This document shows positions 21,399 through 33,361 of a stretch of 64,000 nt of DNA, in pieces. The DNA lies in NCBI GenBank assembly GCA_963693365.1, contig CAVNZM010000018.1:1550001-1614000 (forward strand), written 5' to 3'. Within the stretch, counting starts at the first letter, position 1; each line of letters begins with the position of its first letter. Both the position numbers and the translations under genes were made by a program. The notes below the pieces were generated by a model. It ran no database searches. It was given only the letters and a program-made list of their open reading frames with translations, and was not told where the DNA came from. Source of the DNA: Amoebidium appalachense. Lineage: Eukaryota > Ichthyosporea.

Positions 21399-22660
21399 TT
21401 CATATGGCTAGAGGCACTTTTGTTGCCACCCACGAACCAATGGCCTGGGAGCATCCATGTTTTGGGAATAGCAGCATATAGGTACTAGGGAGGTGTGGGC
21501 CAAGGGTCAGGGCTGCAGCCAAAATACCAAAAAAAAACCCCCTACATTTACAAACGTAAATGGTATTTTTTCTACATGTGCAACATCAACCTACCTCAGA
21601 AAAGCACCAGATAATGAATAAAACGTGTTCCACGTGCAAGTAGCAGTTGAAACTTGGTTTAAAGTAGAATATGGGTGCTAGGAACGTGTGCACCGAGGTT
21701 TAGCAGTGCACCACAAACCCCCACCAAGCCCCCCCACTTTCCCACCCGGCGGGTGCGTTTTTCCCATATGTGCCTTCATATGGCTAGGTGCCACTTTTGT
21801 TGCCACCCACGAACCAATGGCCTGGGAGCATCCATGTTTTGGGAATAGCAGCACATAGGTGCTAGGGAGGTGTGGGCCAAGTTACAGGGCTGCAGCCAAA
21901 ATACCAAAAAAACCCCCCTACATTTACACCCGTAAATGGTATTTTTTTCTACATGTGCAACATCAACCACTCAGAGCACCACCAGATAATGAATACAACG
22001 TGTTCCACGTGCAAGTAGCAGTTGAAACTTGGTTTAAAGTAGAATATGGGTGCTAGGAACGTGTGCACCGAGTTTTAGCAGTGCACCACAAACCCCCACC
22101 AAGCCCCCCCACTTTCCCACCCGGCGGGTGCGTTTTTCCCATATGTGCCTTCATATGGCTAGGTGCACTTTTGTTGCCACCCACGAACCAATGGCCTGGG
22201 AGCATCCATGTTTTGGGAATAGCAGCACATAGGTACTAGGGAGGTGTGGGCCAAGTTACAGGGCTGCAGCCAAAATACCAAAAAAACCCCCCTACATTTA
22301 CACCCGTAAATGGTATTTTTTCTACATGTGCAACATCAACCACTCAGGGCACCACCAGATAATGAATACAACGTGTTCCACGTGCAAGTAGCAGTTGAAA
22401 CTTGGTTTAAAGTAGAATATGGGTGCTAGGAACGTGTGCACCGAGTTTTAGCAGTGCACCACAAACCCCCACCAAGCCCCCCCACTTTCCCACCCGGCGG
22501 GTGCGTTTTTCCCATATGTGCCTTCATATGGCTAGGTGCACTTTTGTTGCCACCCACGAACCAATGGCCTGGGAGCATCCATGTTTTGGGAATAGCAGCA
22601 TATAGGTACTAGGGAGGTGTGGGCCAAGGTCCAGGGCTACAGCCCTAAAGCCCCCTAAAC
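21399..22660. repeat. Satellite array, unit about 374 bp, at least 3.3 copies
   Basis: The landmark CATATGGCTAG recurs at about 21402, 21777, 22152 and 22525, giving steps near 375. Units share GAACCAATGGCCTGGGAGC, an A/C run, a small hairpin around ATTTACACCCGTAAAT, GTTCCACGTGCAAG and CCCACCCGGCGGGTGCG. Units are over 90 percent alike by eye. The array is broken on the left by the gap. No coding potential. Confidence 0.9.
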
Positions 22661-22710
22661 CCCGCCCATATGGTTACATACATCGTTTTATTCTCATTTT
22701 TTAAATGTAG

Positions 22711-22738
22711 CAAAACTGACATTACGATGTCAGTTTTG
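22711..22738. other. Perfect hairpin, 12-bp arms, 4-base loop
   Basis: CAAAACTGACAT, TACG, ATGTCAGTTTTG. It sits about 175 bp before the acceptor of the next gene remnant. It could be a transposon end or a terminator-like fold; no assignment. Confidence 0.6.
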
Positions 22739-22912
22739 GTTGTGTAATTGTGGGTGTGTGTATGTATTATGTGTGTTTGTGTGTGTGTGGTGTAGGGGGG
22801 GAGAAGGGGAAGGGGGACGTCGTGGCAAATTCCTAAGGTCTAGGGGGACACCAGCACCATGTATGGTAAACGTAGCGAGTAATTGGTTTTTGAGGTTGTG
22901 TCTACCCTGCAG

Positions 22913-23597
22913 GTATAAAGATCAAGAGCCACCCGGGCCTCGATAAGACCGGTCTGCTGTGGTCTACCCTGGACAAGTTCTTTGTTCCCCCTGGCCAGGA
23001 GTTTGTGCCAAGCCCCTTCCTGGGCTCGGACCGCAGCAAGTGCCTCAAGTATCTGCCATTACAGACGCAGCTGCACCTGGCCTCCGTGTCCGAAGCACAG
23101 GCCCGCAACGTTGACCGTCATACACTGCCTGTTCCACTGGGCTGCAAGGTGAAGGGTTGTACAACAGCTGCTACATCAGGCTGGGAGTGCCGGATGAGAG
23201 GGTGTGGCATAGAGTGGTGGCGTGTGACCAGTTCTACGGGCGGCGTGACCGGTACGACGACATCGTGATCCAGGGTCAGGACGGAGTTTGGTACGCACGG
23301 ACGGTGCTCCTATTTACGTGCGAGACGGAGGAATGCGCTGAGGATGGCCAACCGGGGGCGTCGGAAAAGGTCTTGCACCAGCTTGCCTTTGTACGGTACT
23401 ACACCGAGGTGGAGGTGGATCCCCTCACAGGGTGCAAGAAACTCCAAGTGGAAATGACAGGGACGGGTGCCCGGAGGAGGCCCAGATACGACGTCATCGA
23501 CGTGGAATCCATACTGGGGACTTTCCACTGTATCCCCATGTATGCACAAGACGGGGTGCAGAAGAAGTTCCTGGTTAACCGGTTCGTGAATATGTAG
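22913..23597 (+). pseudogene. C-terminal part of an unknown, possibly transposon-related protein
   Basis: It starts after a good acceptor (TCTACCCTGCAG). The first frame reads IKIKSHPGLDKTGLLWSTLD and SKCLKYLPLQTQLHLAS to about 23150. The protein then continues in the next frame as LYNSCYIRLGVPDERVWHRV, through DDIVIQGQDGVWYARTVLLF and VRYYTEVEVDPLTG, to FLVNRFVNM and a stop at 23595-23597. The C-terminal order (YARxxLLF, VRYY, DPLTG, DVIDVESI, FxVNRFV) resembles tails of large DNA-transposon proteins of the KDZ kind, as I recall them; this is tentative. One frame change near 23150 means a pseudogene, a small intron or an indel. Confidence 0.45.
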
Positions 23598-24630
23598 AGG
23601 TAGCAATGGGTGAGGCTATGCAAATTGTCGTACCCTTAAAAGATGCCTTTATGGGGACTTTTAGACTACATTTTCCTTTTTTCCCATCTCGATCACCCCC
23701 ACATCCGAACCTTTCGGATATCTTTATGAGATCTGTTTGACAATATGTTGATGTCTGAATCGAGTGCATAATTTTTGTTTTCGGCTTGGATTCACTTAAT
23801 AATGCCAATCGTTGCCGCATCTATATGTATCTGTGGACCCTGTAGTGGCCACATCAGCTAACAAATAACGGAAAGGGTTGTGGCCATTAGTATATCTAGT
23901 AACAATGCTGACAGTTACCGTAAGCCTGCCCGCCCACATGGGCCCGTATGGACAACTAAATGACGACTTAGTGGCGGGTTTATGATGTCTCGGACGATGG
24001 AATTTGTGCACGCGCACGTGCACCAAGTCTGTGACACAAGGGTGTTGCTCCTCTGCCATATCTGATACGACTTCTTTCATGAATCATTCATTTATGCAAC
24101 AATATTATTATCTGTTATAAATTATATCAAAATATATCTTTACAACCAAGGTTGTTGGTAATTATCTACACTAGCCATATGGGTGGAATGGCTGGCTCCC
24201 TTCATTTGCACGCCTCTGTCTGGCAACCTTTAAATGAATAATATAGGCGTGTTTTATCAAAGTATTACTTTTATAAATCTTATAATTTTCAGCTGTTAAT
24301 TCCTGAGCCAGTTCTACCACATTAAAGCGTGATCAAAATCAATTTTGCGGTCTCCCGGCAAGGATGGTGGTCTGCTTTGCACGCCTCCAGAAAAATTATG
24401 TGATCCAATCACATGACGCGAAATCCTATCTCTCAAATCCGTGAATATTCATTGGCTTTCATTCCACGCCGCGCACCGCCCGGAGCGGCGCGCGGCGCGC
24501 GGAGTCGATCACACTGTGGAAACCATATCATCAGTCAGTCAGTCAGTAGGTTTGCATATGCTCACGGCCACACATGCACAGTAGCTTTTTGCTGCCTGGC
24601 ATACTGCTATCCACCAATGATTGAACAAAA
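23598..24630. other. Intergenic, AT-rich with a GC-rich patch
   Basis: No gene seen. A GCGCGCGG-rich patch lies at 24476-24505, and AGTC is repeated four times at about 24531-24547. The GC patch shortly upstream of the ATG at 24631 may be a promoter region. Confidence 0.35.
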
Positions 24631-25467
24631 ATGGCGGCCCGAAACGTTGCTGTAAATGCACCCGCACATGCTGTTACACAGGGCTCACCATTTACCTCAG
24701 AAATGGTGACTGCATACGTTAACTTTTACGTTGAACACCATGGTGAATACGTGGCATGTGACGAGGGTTCTAGGCACCCCGCGGGCTTCTGCGCCCTGTG
24801 TAATAAACAGGGCATCCGTGTTCTCTCTCAACACCTTATTGACGCCCACCGAGATACAATTCGCCATTACACTGGCTACGAAATAGGCATGCTGCTGCAG
24901 ACCCATCGCGTTCCTAAGGCTGAGCATGCACTAGTGTGGGCCGTGAGCGATGATTCAGAATATGAACGCGCTACATGGATTGCTTACCGCAAGCGAAAAA
25001 ACCAGACTGCATACCGCAAAACCGACAAGGGGAGGCGTACAAACCGCAGTCTACAACTGCTGAAACGGCAAGTGCTCAACGCCTGGGCCTTCCACACTGG
25101 CGCCATGGACGGTATTGGCGGGAACATAACACAGCGTATGGCCGTCGATACATACCGAATGGTCAGGGATGCTCATTTGGCAGCACAGACAGACATCTCC
25201 GCTTCGTTGAACGATGCCCAACAACGATTTATCACTGCATTCGCCGACCATATGGTTAGGCTCGCAAATATTGCCGTCCTTAACCGCGACACGTCGGCGG
25301 CTGTACGACAACTCATGGTGCCAGGGGCCTGTAATTTTACATGGGAGGAAGATAAAGTTGTGGAGATATCCTTTGAAGAAGTGCGTGGTTGGCACCTTCT
25401 CCACTTCGCTACAGGCCAAAAAGTACTACACGCGGATAAAAATGGAAACTGTGCTGCCCAACATTAA
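24631..25467 (+). CDS. Unknown protein with a C2H2-like finger
   Basis: 278 residues from an ATG (MAARNVAVNAPAHAV). A zinc-finger-like segment CALCNKQGIRVLSQHLIDAH (C-X2-C-X10-H-X4-H) lies near residues 52-71. A basic stretch (AYRKRKNQTAYRKTDKGRR) near 122-140 could bind nucleic acid. A long helical part follows (NDAQQRFITAFADHMVRLAN). No family is recognised. The end overlaps the next frame by 26 bases, and the downstream frame is shifted by +1, so the two could be one protein split by an indel, an overlapping pair, or joined by frameshifting. Confidence 0.5.
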   Translation: MAARNVAVNAPAHAVTQGSPFTSEMVTAYVNFYVEHHGEYVACDEGSRHPAGFCALCNKQGIRVLSQHLIDAHRDTIRHYTGYEIGMLLQTHRVPKAEHALVWAVSDDSEYERATWIAYRKRKNQTAYRKTDKGRRTNRSLQLLKRQVLNAWAFHTGAMDGIGGNITQRMAVDTYRMVRDAHLAAQTDISASLNDAQQRFITAFADHMVRLANIAVLNRDTSAAVRQLMVPGACNFTWEEDKVVEISFEEVRGWHLLHFATGQKVLHADKNGNCAAQH

Positions 25468-25795
25468 CGCCGAGATTGACTGGTCGCACCCGGACACAAA
25501 AGCCGAGGTAAACAGGGTGTTTCAAAAAAACCTGAAAGACAGGGAGCAACAGTTGTGGACGGCAATCTACCAATATATCACAGTCAGAGCCGCCAGTGGG
25601 AATTTCCGTTATAGCGACCCAATAGACATGGGAGAATACCTCCCTGGGCTAGTTGCAGAGATGGGCGCTTCAATGGACGACATAGAGCTTCCCTCATACC
25701 TTGCCATGTGTGGCTTCGATGAGGAAGCACAAGAGTTGTTTCTCGGACAGGCTGGGCCAGAGCCAGACGAGGAGATGGGCGAAGACGCAGAGTAA
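25442..25795 (+). CDS. Unknown acidic protein overlapping the preceding frame
   Basis: 117 codons from ATG at 25442 (METVLPNINAEIDWS) to TAA. It is helical and acidic, with LKDREQQLWTAIYQYITV, and ends in a GPEPDEEMGEDAE tail. It begins in the run GATAAAAATGG, a place where an indel or slippage could shift the frame. It may be the natural C-terminus of the protein starting at 24631. No homologue is recognised. Confidence 0.4.
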   Translation: METVLPNINAEIDWSHPDTKAEVNRVFQKNLKDREQQLWTAIYQYITVRAASGNFRYSDPIDMGEYLPGLVAEMGASMDDIELPSYLAMCGFDEEAQELFLGQAGPEPDEEMGEDAE

Positions 25796-27739
25796 ATTTT
25801 CTGTTTGTTGATGAGTGGGGGTGTAGGGGGTTTGGTTTTCACGTGTGTCAGTAGCCTGTAACATATAGGCGCTGTGCCGATGTCAGAAGTTTAAGTGGAC
25901 TGCAACCCAACCTTTTAGGTATATATTGACATCCAAATAGTATAGGTTTACTACGAAAAAGATATCAGAACTTATCGTTATAGCATCTTTACATTCTCCT
26001 GCTGATATCATTATATACATGTTGACATCCAAATGGTATAAGTTTATGGCTAAAAAGATATCAGAACTTATCAATATAGCATCTTTACATTCACCTGATG
26101 TCCATCTTGCGATGCTTAAAAGTGCACGGAATCGATCTAGCCTGGGTCCAAAAGATGCCTCGAACCCATCCCAGGAATCTCATGATGACCATCCAAAACA
26201 CATCAAAGGGACAATTGCAAGACACCATAATGTGCATATATAGATTCATCTTCAGACAACTAACGGCTCCTGAAAAGTGCATACAAGGACCACTTAAAGA
26301 CCCTAGAGAGATGCTGTGGACTCCATTCTAGTATGAGAATTGCATCCAGCAACATTATAGCATCTATATATGCCTATCATGTGCACCGGGTAATCCACAA
26401 ACCATCTATGACGTCGTGGATGTGGACCATCGCAAAGATCACATAGAGACCCTAACTAGATATCATAAAGTGCACATGCTGTGCCTAGAACAGGGATAAA
26501 TCAGGAATGATGATATAATATGCACCAGAAATACACTTAGACATCTGAGGGTACCTAGGGGGTACATATGGATGGGAAAAGGATAGGATATTCAGAGATC
26601 TGTAATACCACATCATCAACACCATAGGTCCACATGTAGATGCCTTCAAGTGCACGGAATCGATCGAGCCAGGGTCAAAAAGATGTCACAAACCCATCCC
26701 AGAAACCTCATGATGACCATCCGAAAGGCATCTAAAAGACCACGTAAAGGCCATATAAGATGCAAATATGGTTTTCCCTCATGACAACTAAATGATCCTA
26801 AAAGGTTCATTAACAGACCACTTAAAGACGTCAAAAAGATGCTGTATACCAGGAATAGCGTCCAGCAACATTAAAGCAACCATATATGCCTATCATGTGC
26901 ACCACCCAATCCACATACCATCTATGACGTCGTGGATGAGGTCCATCTACAAGAGCACATAAAGACACTTTGTCGATCATTAAAAGTGCATATGTTGTGC
27001 ATATAACAGCGAAAAAACAATATGGATCATATAAAATGCACTAAAACTAGTCTTGGACATCATAGGGGACTTAGGGGGTAGAAATGGATGGGAAGAAAAT
27101 ATGATCATATAAAGTGGTCCATATAATGTCTATGTGCACCGGAAATAAACTAGAAGTACACTTGGACGTCCTGGAGTACTTAGGGTGTACTTTGGGATGG
27201 GTACAAGAAAAGAGCATTTAATGTGGTCTTTAGATGGTCCATATCACCACCCAAACCCCACCAAATTGTGTTTGGAAAATTTTGAACATCGGGGCATTTA
27301 ATATGCATTTAGGATGGGTTGTAGATCATTTCATGACACCATAGTAGATGCCTTGCGGTGCTGTTCTGGATGATGGATGATATCAAGTCCCCTTTATCCC
27401 CTCCTGGACATCATAGATGAGTTATGGATAGTGGCCATCCAAATTGTTTACGACCCCCACATCCCATCTAGATGTCATCATGTAGGTAGGTTGTGGTGGA
27501 TGTGTGGGGTGGATATGGTGGGAGGACCCCCAAAAGGTGTCCTGGATGGGATCCGGATCGCCGAACAAGATTGCTGATGACAAACCGGACAAGGAATAAT
27601 CTATCACGGCACATTTTAAAGATACACATACTATTTGCACACAGACCTACCACCTGATGAGGCGGAGTGTCCATTTTGCTTCTCTCTCATTCTCTCTCCC
27701 TCTCTCCCTCCCTCTCCCTCCCTCTCCCTCCCTCACCCC

Positions 27740-27770
<31 letters not shown>

Positions 27771-27808
27771 CCCCCCCTTCTCTTTCCTTCTCTCTCTTGC
27801 CCAAGTAG
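25796..27808. repeat. Degenerate tandem repeats, unit about 523 bp, no genes
   Basis: GTGCACGGAATCGATC occurs at about 26122 and 26650. ACCATCTATGACGTCGTGGATG occurs at about 26402 and 26925, a step of 523. A third marker (CTTAGACATC or CTTGGACGTC, then TAGGGGGTAC and GGATGGG) recurs near 26535, 27045 and 27160. A shorter pair (GTTGACATCCAAATGG) lies near 25925 and 26018. Copies are clearly diverged. A CT-rich and poly-C tract (27680-27800) closes the region. Confidence 0.7.
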
Positions 27809-28049
27809 ATGTAAAGTGTCCCACATTTCGCAACACATCAGCACGTGCTGGCCTACAAACATACTGCACACCTGCTTGCAACACTGCTCATGCTCGTGTG
27901 GTACGCCATACGCTGAGTGCTGTGCTGTAATACTTATGTATTCGTTTGTGCTGCACAGGTGATGTCACCAATTGCTCTCAGTTCAAACCTGGCGTTCATG
28001 GAAACTCCTTTGACTGACAGGTCATGCAAACTCTGCACTGCTCCCGGTA

Positions 28050-28085
<36 letters not shown>

Positions 28086-28427
28086 TTCCTCCCTTCTCCA
28101 CCCCCATCCCTACCCTGCGCCAAGAAAAGAACATGCCCCCCCCCCCCCTCCTCCTCCTCCTCCTCTCCACCCCCATCCCTACCCTGCGCCAAGAAAAGAA
28201 CATGCCCCCCACCCCACCCCCCCTCCTCCTCTCCACCCCCATCCCTACCCTGCGCCAAGAAAAGAACCAGGTGTCTCTGCTATGTGAGGTAGCCTAGCAG
28301 TCTCTGAGACTCCAATACACACCCGATTGCACACACTGATCGCTTGCACCTTCACACACCAACCCACAGGCCTGCGCAAATGAATACACAAAATGTACAC
28401 ATCACCACACACACCGTCAAGCACATA

Positions 28428-28475
<48 letters not shown>

Positions 28476-28700
28476 GCAGTGGCGGGTCTGGAAGGGCACA
28501 ATGAAGCTCCCCGCAGCTAATTCACACCTTTGTATTAAAGTTCTATACCTTTCTTTTCCTGGTCCCCCCACAGCATGTTTTGGTACTATATTGATTTGTC
28601 GGATTCCAACAGGTGGTAATTCGAACATCGTGCTGGATACCTCTGATACCCCTGGGCGTGTCATGAAGAGGGCTCGGCTGCAGCACAAGAACTTCGGCAT

Positions 28701-28734
<34 letters not shown>

Positions 28735-28895
28735 GGGGAAAGGCTTTCGCTTCTGATTCTCCGCAGTTACTTCCCCCCTCCCTTCCCTCTCCTTCAATAT
28801 TTTTCCTCCTCCACCGGGTGGCATATGGCATCCACGTCTGTGTGGTCCTGTCTGTACTTGTCCACCACGTCTGTGTGGTCCTGTCTGTACTTGTC

Positions 28896-28927
<32 letters not shown>

Positions 28928-29244
28928 AAAAAAAAAAAAGAAAGAAAGAAAGAAAGAAAGGTCAGGGAAAAAGGTGTGCGTTGTTTTAACTACTTGCATT
29001 AGAAGGATCTGGCAGCCCACTCTCTCATCTGTATCATCGATTTTTTACAGTAAATATAATTCTTTTTAATTTTGATTTACGCAAAAAATGATTAGAACTC
29101 CTTACCTCAGCCCCTTCTGTTGCAAGATAATAATGTGTTTTTCATTCCTACAGACAACCCATTCACTCATGGGCAAGACGCACGTGTAGCGACTGTCAAC
29201 ACCCCTTTTCAGGGAACTCGTGGGCACAGTGAGCCTAGTGGTCA

Positions 29245-29278
<34 letters not shown>

Positions 29279-30279
29279 TTAATATTTATGCACACACCCG
29301 CTTTGTTGGGCTCATCCGCTCATGTACATGTGAGAGCATACGCCTGCAAACTGTTTACATGTATTACTAAGATATAGCGTTGCTGATTCTGTGAACACAC
29401 GGCATTACAAGCTTGTTACCAGCATGTATGTGGATATGTAATCGTGTGTGTGGACGTGTTTCTGGAAGGATGCGCATGTATACAGGCATGTTGTATGCAC
29501 GTGCTTATTTGTTTTTTGTTTTTTTTTCTTTTTTTGGGGAGGGAGGGGGAGGGGGGGGGGGGGGGGGGGGGCTTACCCTTTGCTTTTTGGAGGTAGGTGA
29601 TATGTGCGAGTCTATTCATACATTCATGTGCGGGTGCGCGTGGGTCGGTGAGCAGGCGGGGATGATGTGCTGTGTTGGGTGTTGTTTGTTTGTGCACGGT
29701 GGGTGCATTTCGTATTCATCAGTATGTGTGTATATGTTGTGTGCATGTGTGAGTGTTGTGTGTGCGTGTGCGTGTGCATGTGCGTGTGTGTTTGTATATG
29801 TATGTGTGGTAGTTCCTGTTGTACGTAATGAGAAAAATGCCCTTTGTAGAGTATTGTTTGTATAAACGCTGTTTGACTCCGCGATCTTGTCTGATCTGTT
29901 GTGAATCCGATACATACTCCATGACAGGTATAAAACACAGTGTAACTAACCTTCTGAATTACCAGGCTGCTGTTCTATTCTATCCCTCTGCAATGGAAGA
30001 GAAACCAGCCAAAATATGCAGGCAACAGTCTGCGGAACTTGGCAAACTTCCTGGTAAGTCGTTCTGCTCTTTCCAATTCTTTTCAAGTTGGGCACATATG
30101 CACTACTGAGTCCCCCCCACCCCCCACCCCTGGTCATTCGTTTATCTGTGACCCTTCTACCTTTTCTTCCCTGCAATCTCTTCCCCTCGATCTATCTATG
30201 CACCTATCTATCTAACTGGCATCCAACCTCAGCTCTCTCTGTATGCTTGTCTATTTATGTGTTCTGCATACTCACGATT

Positions 30280-30324
<45 letters not shown>

Positions 30325-30475
30325 TTCCTCCTCCCCCAGGCACATGTCATCCGTTTTCGAGTGCACACACACACTCAGATGCCGGTGCGCACACTAGCGC
30401 ACACATTGGTGCACGCGCACACACTCACACGCACGCGCGCGCGCACACACACACACACTCACTCACTCACTCACT

Positions 30476-30555
<80 letters not shown>

Positions 30556-31458
30556 TACACATCAGGCACGATGGGAGCTACCGCTGGTGTTGAACATGCT
30601 GAAGAGCAGGACGGTGAACACACAAGGCCGAGAAGGCAGGGGTGTTGCATTGGATGAGCACAAGGAGCACAAGGAGTGACACATGCCTATTTCACGGAGC
30701 TGATGGGCAGGGCCAAAGGACACATGCATGGCAACACAGACCCAAATACGATAAGGCTCATGTACGCTGTGCAGGCCCTTTTGAAGTCGGCGCTTCGCAT
30801 ATTTGGTATTGTTTCCTTGATTCCCCCCCCCGCCCCGCAAATCACACACACACACACACACGAAGGGATAGTGTGTGTGTGTGCGTGCGTGCGTGCGTGT
30901 GCCTGTGCCTGTGCATATGTGTGCATGAGAGCAGGCGAAAACACCACACACTATGTAATGAACAGTGGGCACGTTTACTTCCCTCTGTGATGAGACACAG
31001 GAAAGAAATATCAGTGCCAAAATAGAGTAGTGGATGGCGGCACGCTGGTGACGTGCGTGTGCGCTTGTGTGCCGGAGAGTATGTACATTATCTGGGACAC
31101 TAATACAGCAGCCAAATGTTTGTAGATAGAAATTTTAACTTTTGTATTGTTAGTGTTTTACTGTTGCTTGCTAAATTTTTCTTGTCACGTATTTTTACTG
31201 TGTGTGGGTGTGTGTGTGTGTGTATATATATAACATATGTCGCCCATCTCCATGGATGTGTGTGCGCCAGAGTGTGCGTGTGTGCGAGTCTCTATGCAAG
31301 TGTGGGTGGGAGTTTTTTTTGTTTTGTTTGTTTGTTTGTTTGTTTGTTTGTTTGTTTTCTTTGCTTGTGTGTGAGTGGGAGGTTGCATGTCGGTTGCTTG
31401 GTTTAGTGTATGTTTTTTTTTTTTGTTATAATTGGGGTGGGTGTGGGTGGGTGTGGGT

Positions 31459-31490
<32 letters not shown>

Positions 31491-31826
31491 GCATGCCTGT
31501 TGCTTGGTTAAGTGTATGTGCTCACAGATAGTGCCGCAGAGATGGAAACCAAGGGGACGAAAGGCAACAAATACAAGGAGGATCGGTGGAGGGAACGAGC
31601 AGAATTGATACGGTGGATAGCAAGCGACCTGCTCGATGATAATTCTAAAACGAATCCCAATGAACCCCACTGCTACGCTTGTTGCGACGGTCGCCCGCTG
31701 GAGGGTGCAAACAAGGTTCACCCTCTTGATATGGATGGGTGGCTAAGTTGGCTACAGGAGAGCGTTGTCACCATCAATAAGCGGGAGGACCCAGAGCTGA
31801 ACAACTGGATGAATGCTATGGCATAG
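27809..31826 (+). pseudogene. Multi-exon gene resembling DUF6589 proteins, 5' end missing, one frameshift
   Basis: Proposed exons: 27809-27900, 27959-28046, 28574-28700, 29154-29228, 29966-30053, 30566-30805, 31528-31826. Phases join for most introns (for instance 29966-30053 ends in phase 0 into 30566; 30805 G joins AT at 31528). The third exon's donor (GTCCCC) is weak. Early exons are cysteine-rich (KCPTFRN, YCTPACN, CKLCTAPG). Exons 5-6 read KRNQPKYAGNSLRNLANFL, then SRTVNTQGREGRGVALDEHK. That pattern (pKYA...tvNt.G..G....DeH.EH) matches my memory of the C-terminal DUF6589 domain. A TGA after HKEHKE, where the tandem AGCACAAGG sits, breaks exon 6; another frame continues GVTHAYFTELMG. The last exon ends NNWMNAMA-stop. 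No start codon is identified. Confidence 0.45.
30441..30551 (+). repeat. (CA)n array upstream of an acceptor
   Basis: About 100 bp of CA, interspersed with CTCA, running to TACATACACATCAG at the start of the sixth exon of the preceding gene. Similar C or CA runs lie in its other introns (28048-28083, 28431-28469, 28701-28732, 30282-30322). Confidence 0.85.
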
Positions 31827-32561
31827 CAAATGCAGATGGAGCGGAAAAGGACCCGTGTGTGTGTGTGCGCGCGCAAGCACGTGTGTGTGTTTGTGTGCGG
31901 TTGCTTGTGTGCGTGCCGTGTCTTTTTCTCCCTTTCTCCTTTTGAAGGCCTTTTCTTTATTTGCCCGGGACTCGGGGGGGGGGGGGGGGGGGGGGGCTGA
32001 AAGCGGTGGCCCTTTGTCTGTTCGTGTAACTTAGTTTACTAGTAACTAGCAGCACATACTCTAGCATGTGATTGGGTTCAATCTACTATTTAAAATATAC
32101 TTAGGGCCAGCATACTTCAATTACTTAACTCTACTTTACAACACGTGCACTCAATTAGTCAACTATGTACAAAATGTCGAGACCTAAAACCTAGTAATGA
32201 GTAGTATGCAACAGAATTATGGGGTGGTCCACACACGACTGGACAAGACATTTCAACATTATCAGATAGCAAATTCATAGCATACACATGAGTATGCTCG
32301 GTCACAGTACTAACAAACAGTAAACCAAAATACAGCATTTTACAAAGAATGAAAAACACTGGCTGCTGCAAACCCCCCCCCCCCCCCCCCCCCCTCCCCC
32401 CACAACCACCACCACCCGCCGCACCCCCCCCCCCCCCCCTCCACCCCTCTCCCCGCCCCGCCCCACCTCATCCCACAAGTTCCCTTCCCCGCCCCCACCG
32501 CAAACACACACACACACACATGACAACCAAAAGGCACGTTTTTATGCATCCATACAAACTT
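31827..32561. other. Intergenic with G and C runs
   Basis: A G run at 31974-31996 and C runs at 32371-32400 and 32426-32439, with AT-rich sequence between. No gene seen. Confidence 0.4.
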
Positions 32562-33011
<450 letters not shown>

Positions 33012-33088
33012 ACGGGGAACCCCAACTAATTGATTTCTCTTAGTCTTCATGGTGTTTCGTAGAGAAAGTAAACCCTGATATATAGTCT
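33012..33088 (+). repeat. 77-bp segment flanking LINE copy 2 (left copy)
   Basis: Starts CGGGGAACCCCAACTAATTG and ends GATATATAGTC. A slightly diverged copy lies at 36692-36769, after LINE copy 2. Either it is a long target duplication of copy 2 or it is part of the LINE 3' end. It resembles the tandem unit at 36770-37010 (GTAAACCC then ATATAGTC). Confidence 0.7.
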
Positions 33089-33361
33089 GCTAAGAATGCG
33101 TGCGCCACACGTTGTCGTGTACGCATCAGCAAGGCAAAAGAGTTCCTCGCAAAGTTGGAAAACGATGCTACGAGCGTGATAGACACGGACACGAAGGAAC
33201 CAATGTTTTCTGGTGAGAAACTGCTCGAGCGCAAACGCCGATGCGAGATGGAAATCGAGCTCTTCTGCGAACTGTTCGCGCTGGCGGAAGGTCGTGCATA
33301 CGACCCCGTAAGCGACAAGTGGGAACCAACCCCACAGGTGTCGGACCAAACCGATGCCTAA
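33089..33361 (+). pseudogene. C-terminal end of LINE ORF1
   Basis: Open from the junction, with AKEFLAKLENDATSVID and LERKRRCEMEIELFCELFAL, to a TAA at 33359-33361. The N-terminal part is missing by 5' truncation. It overlaps the ORF2 start by eight bases (ATGCCTAA), so ORF2 may be made by reinitiation. Confidence 0.6.

Noticed and set aside
20852-21488. Open frames across the N gap
   Set aside because: They consist of unknown bases; no coding evidence.
21399-22660. CRISPR-like array
   Set aside because: Units are ~374 bp and near identical throughout, with no short repeat and unique spacer pattern; it is a eukaryotic satellite.
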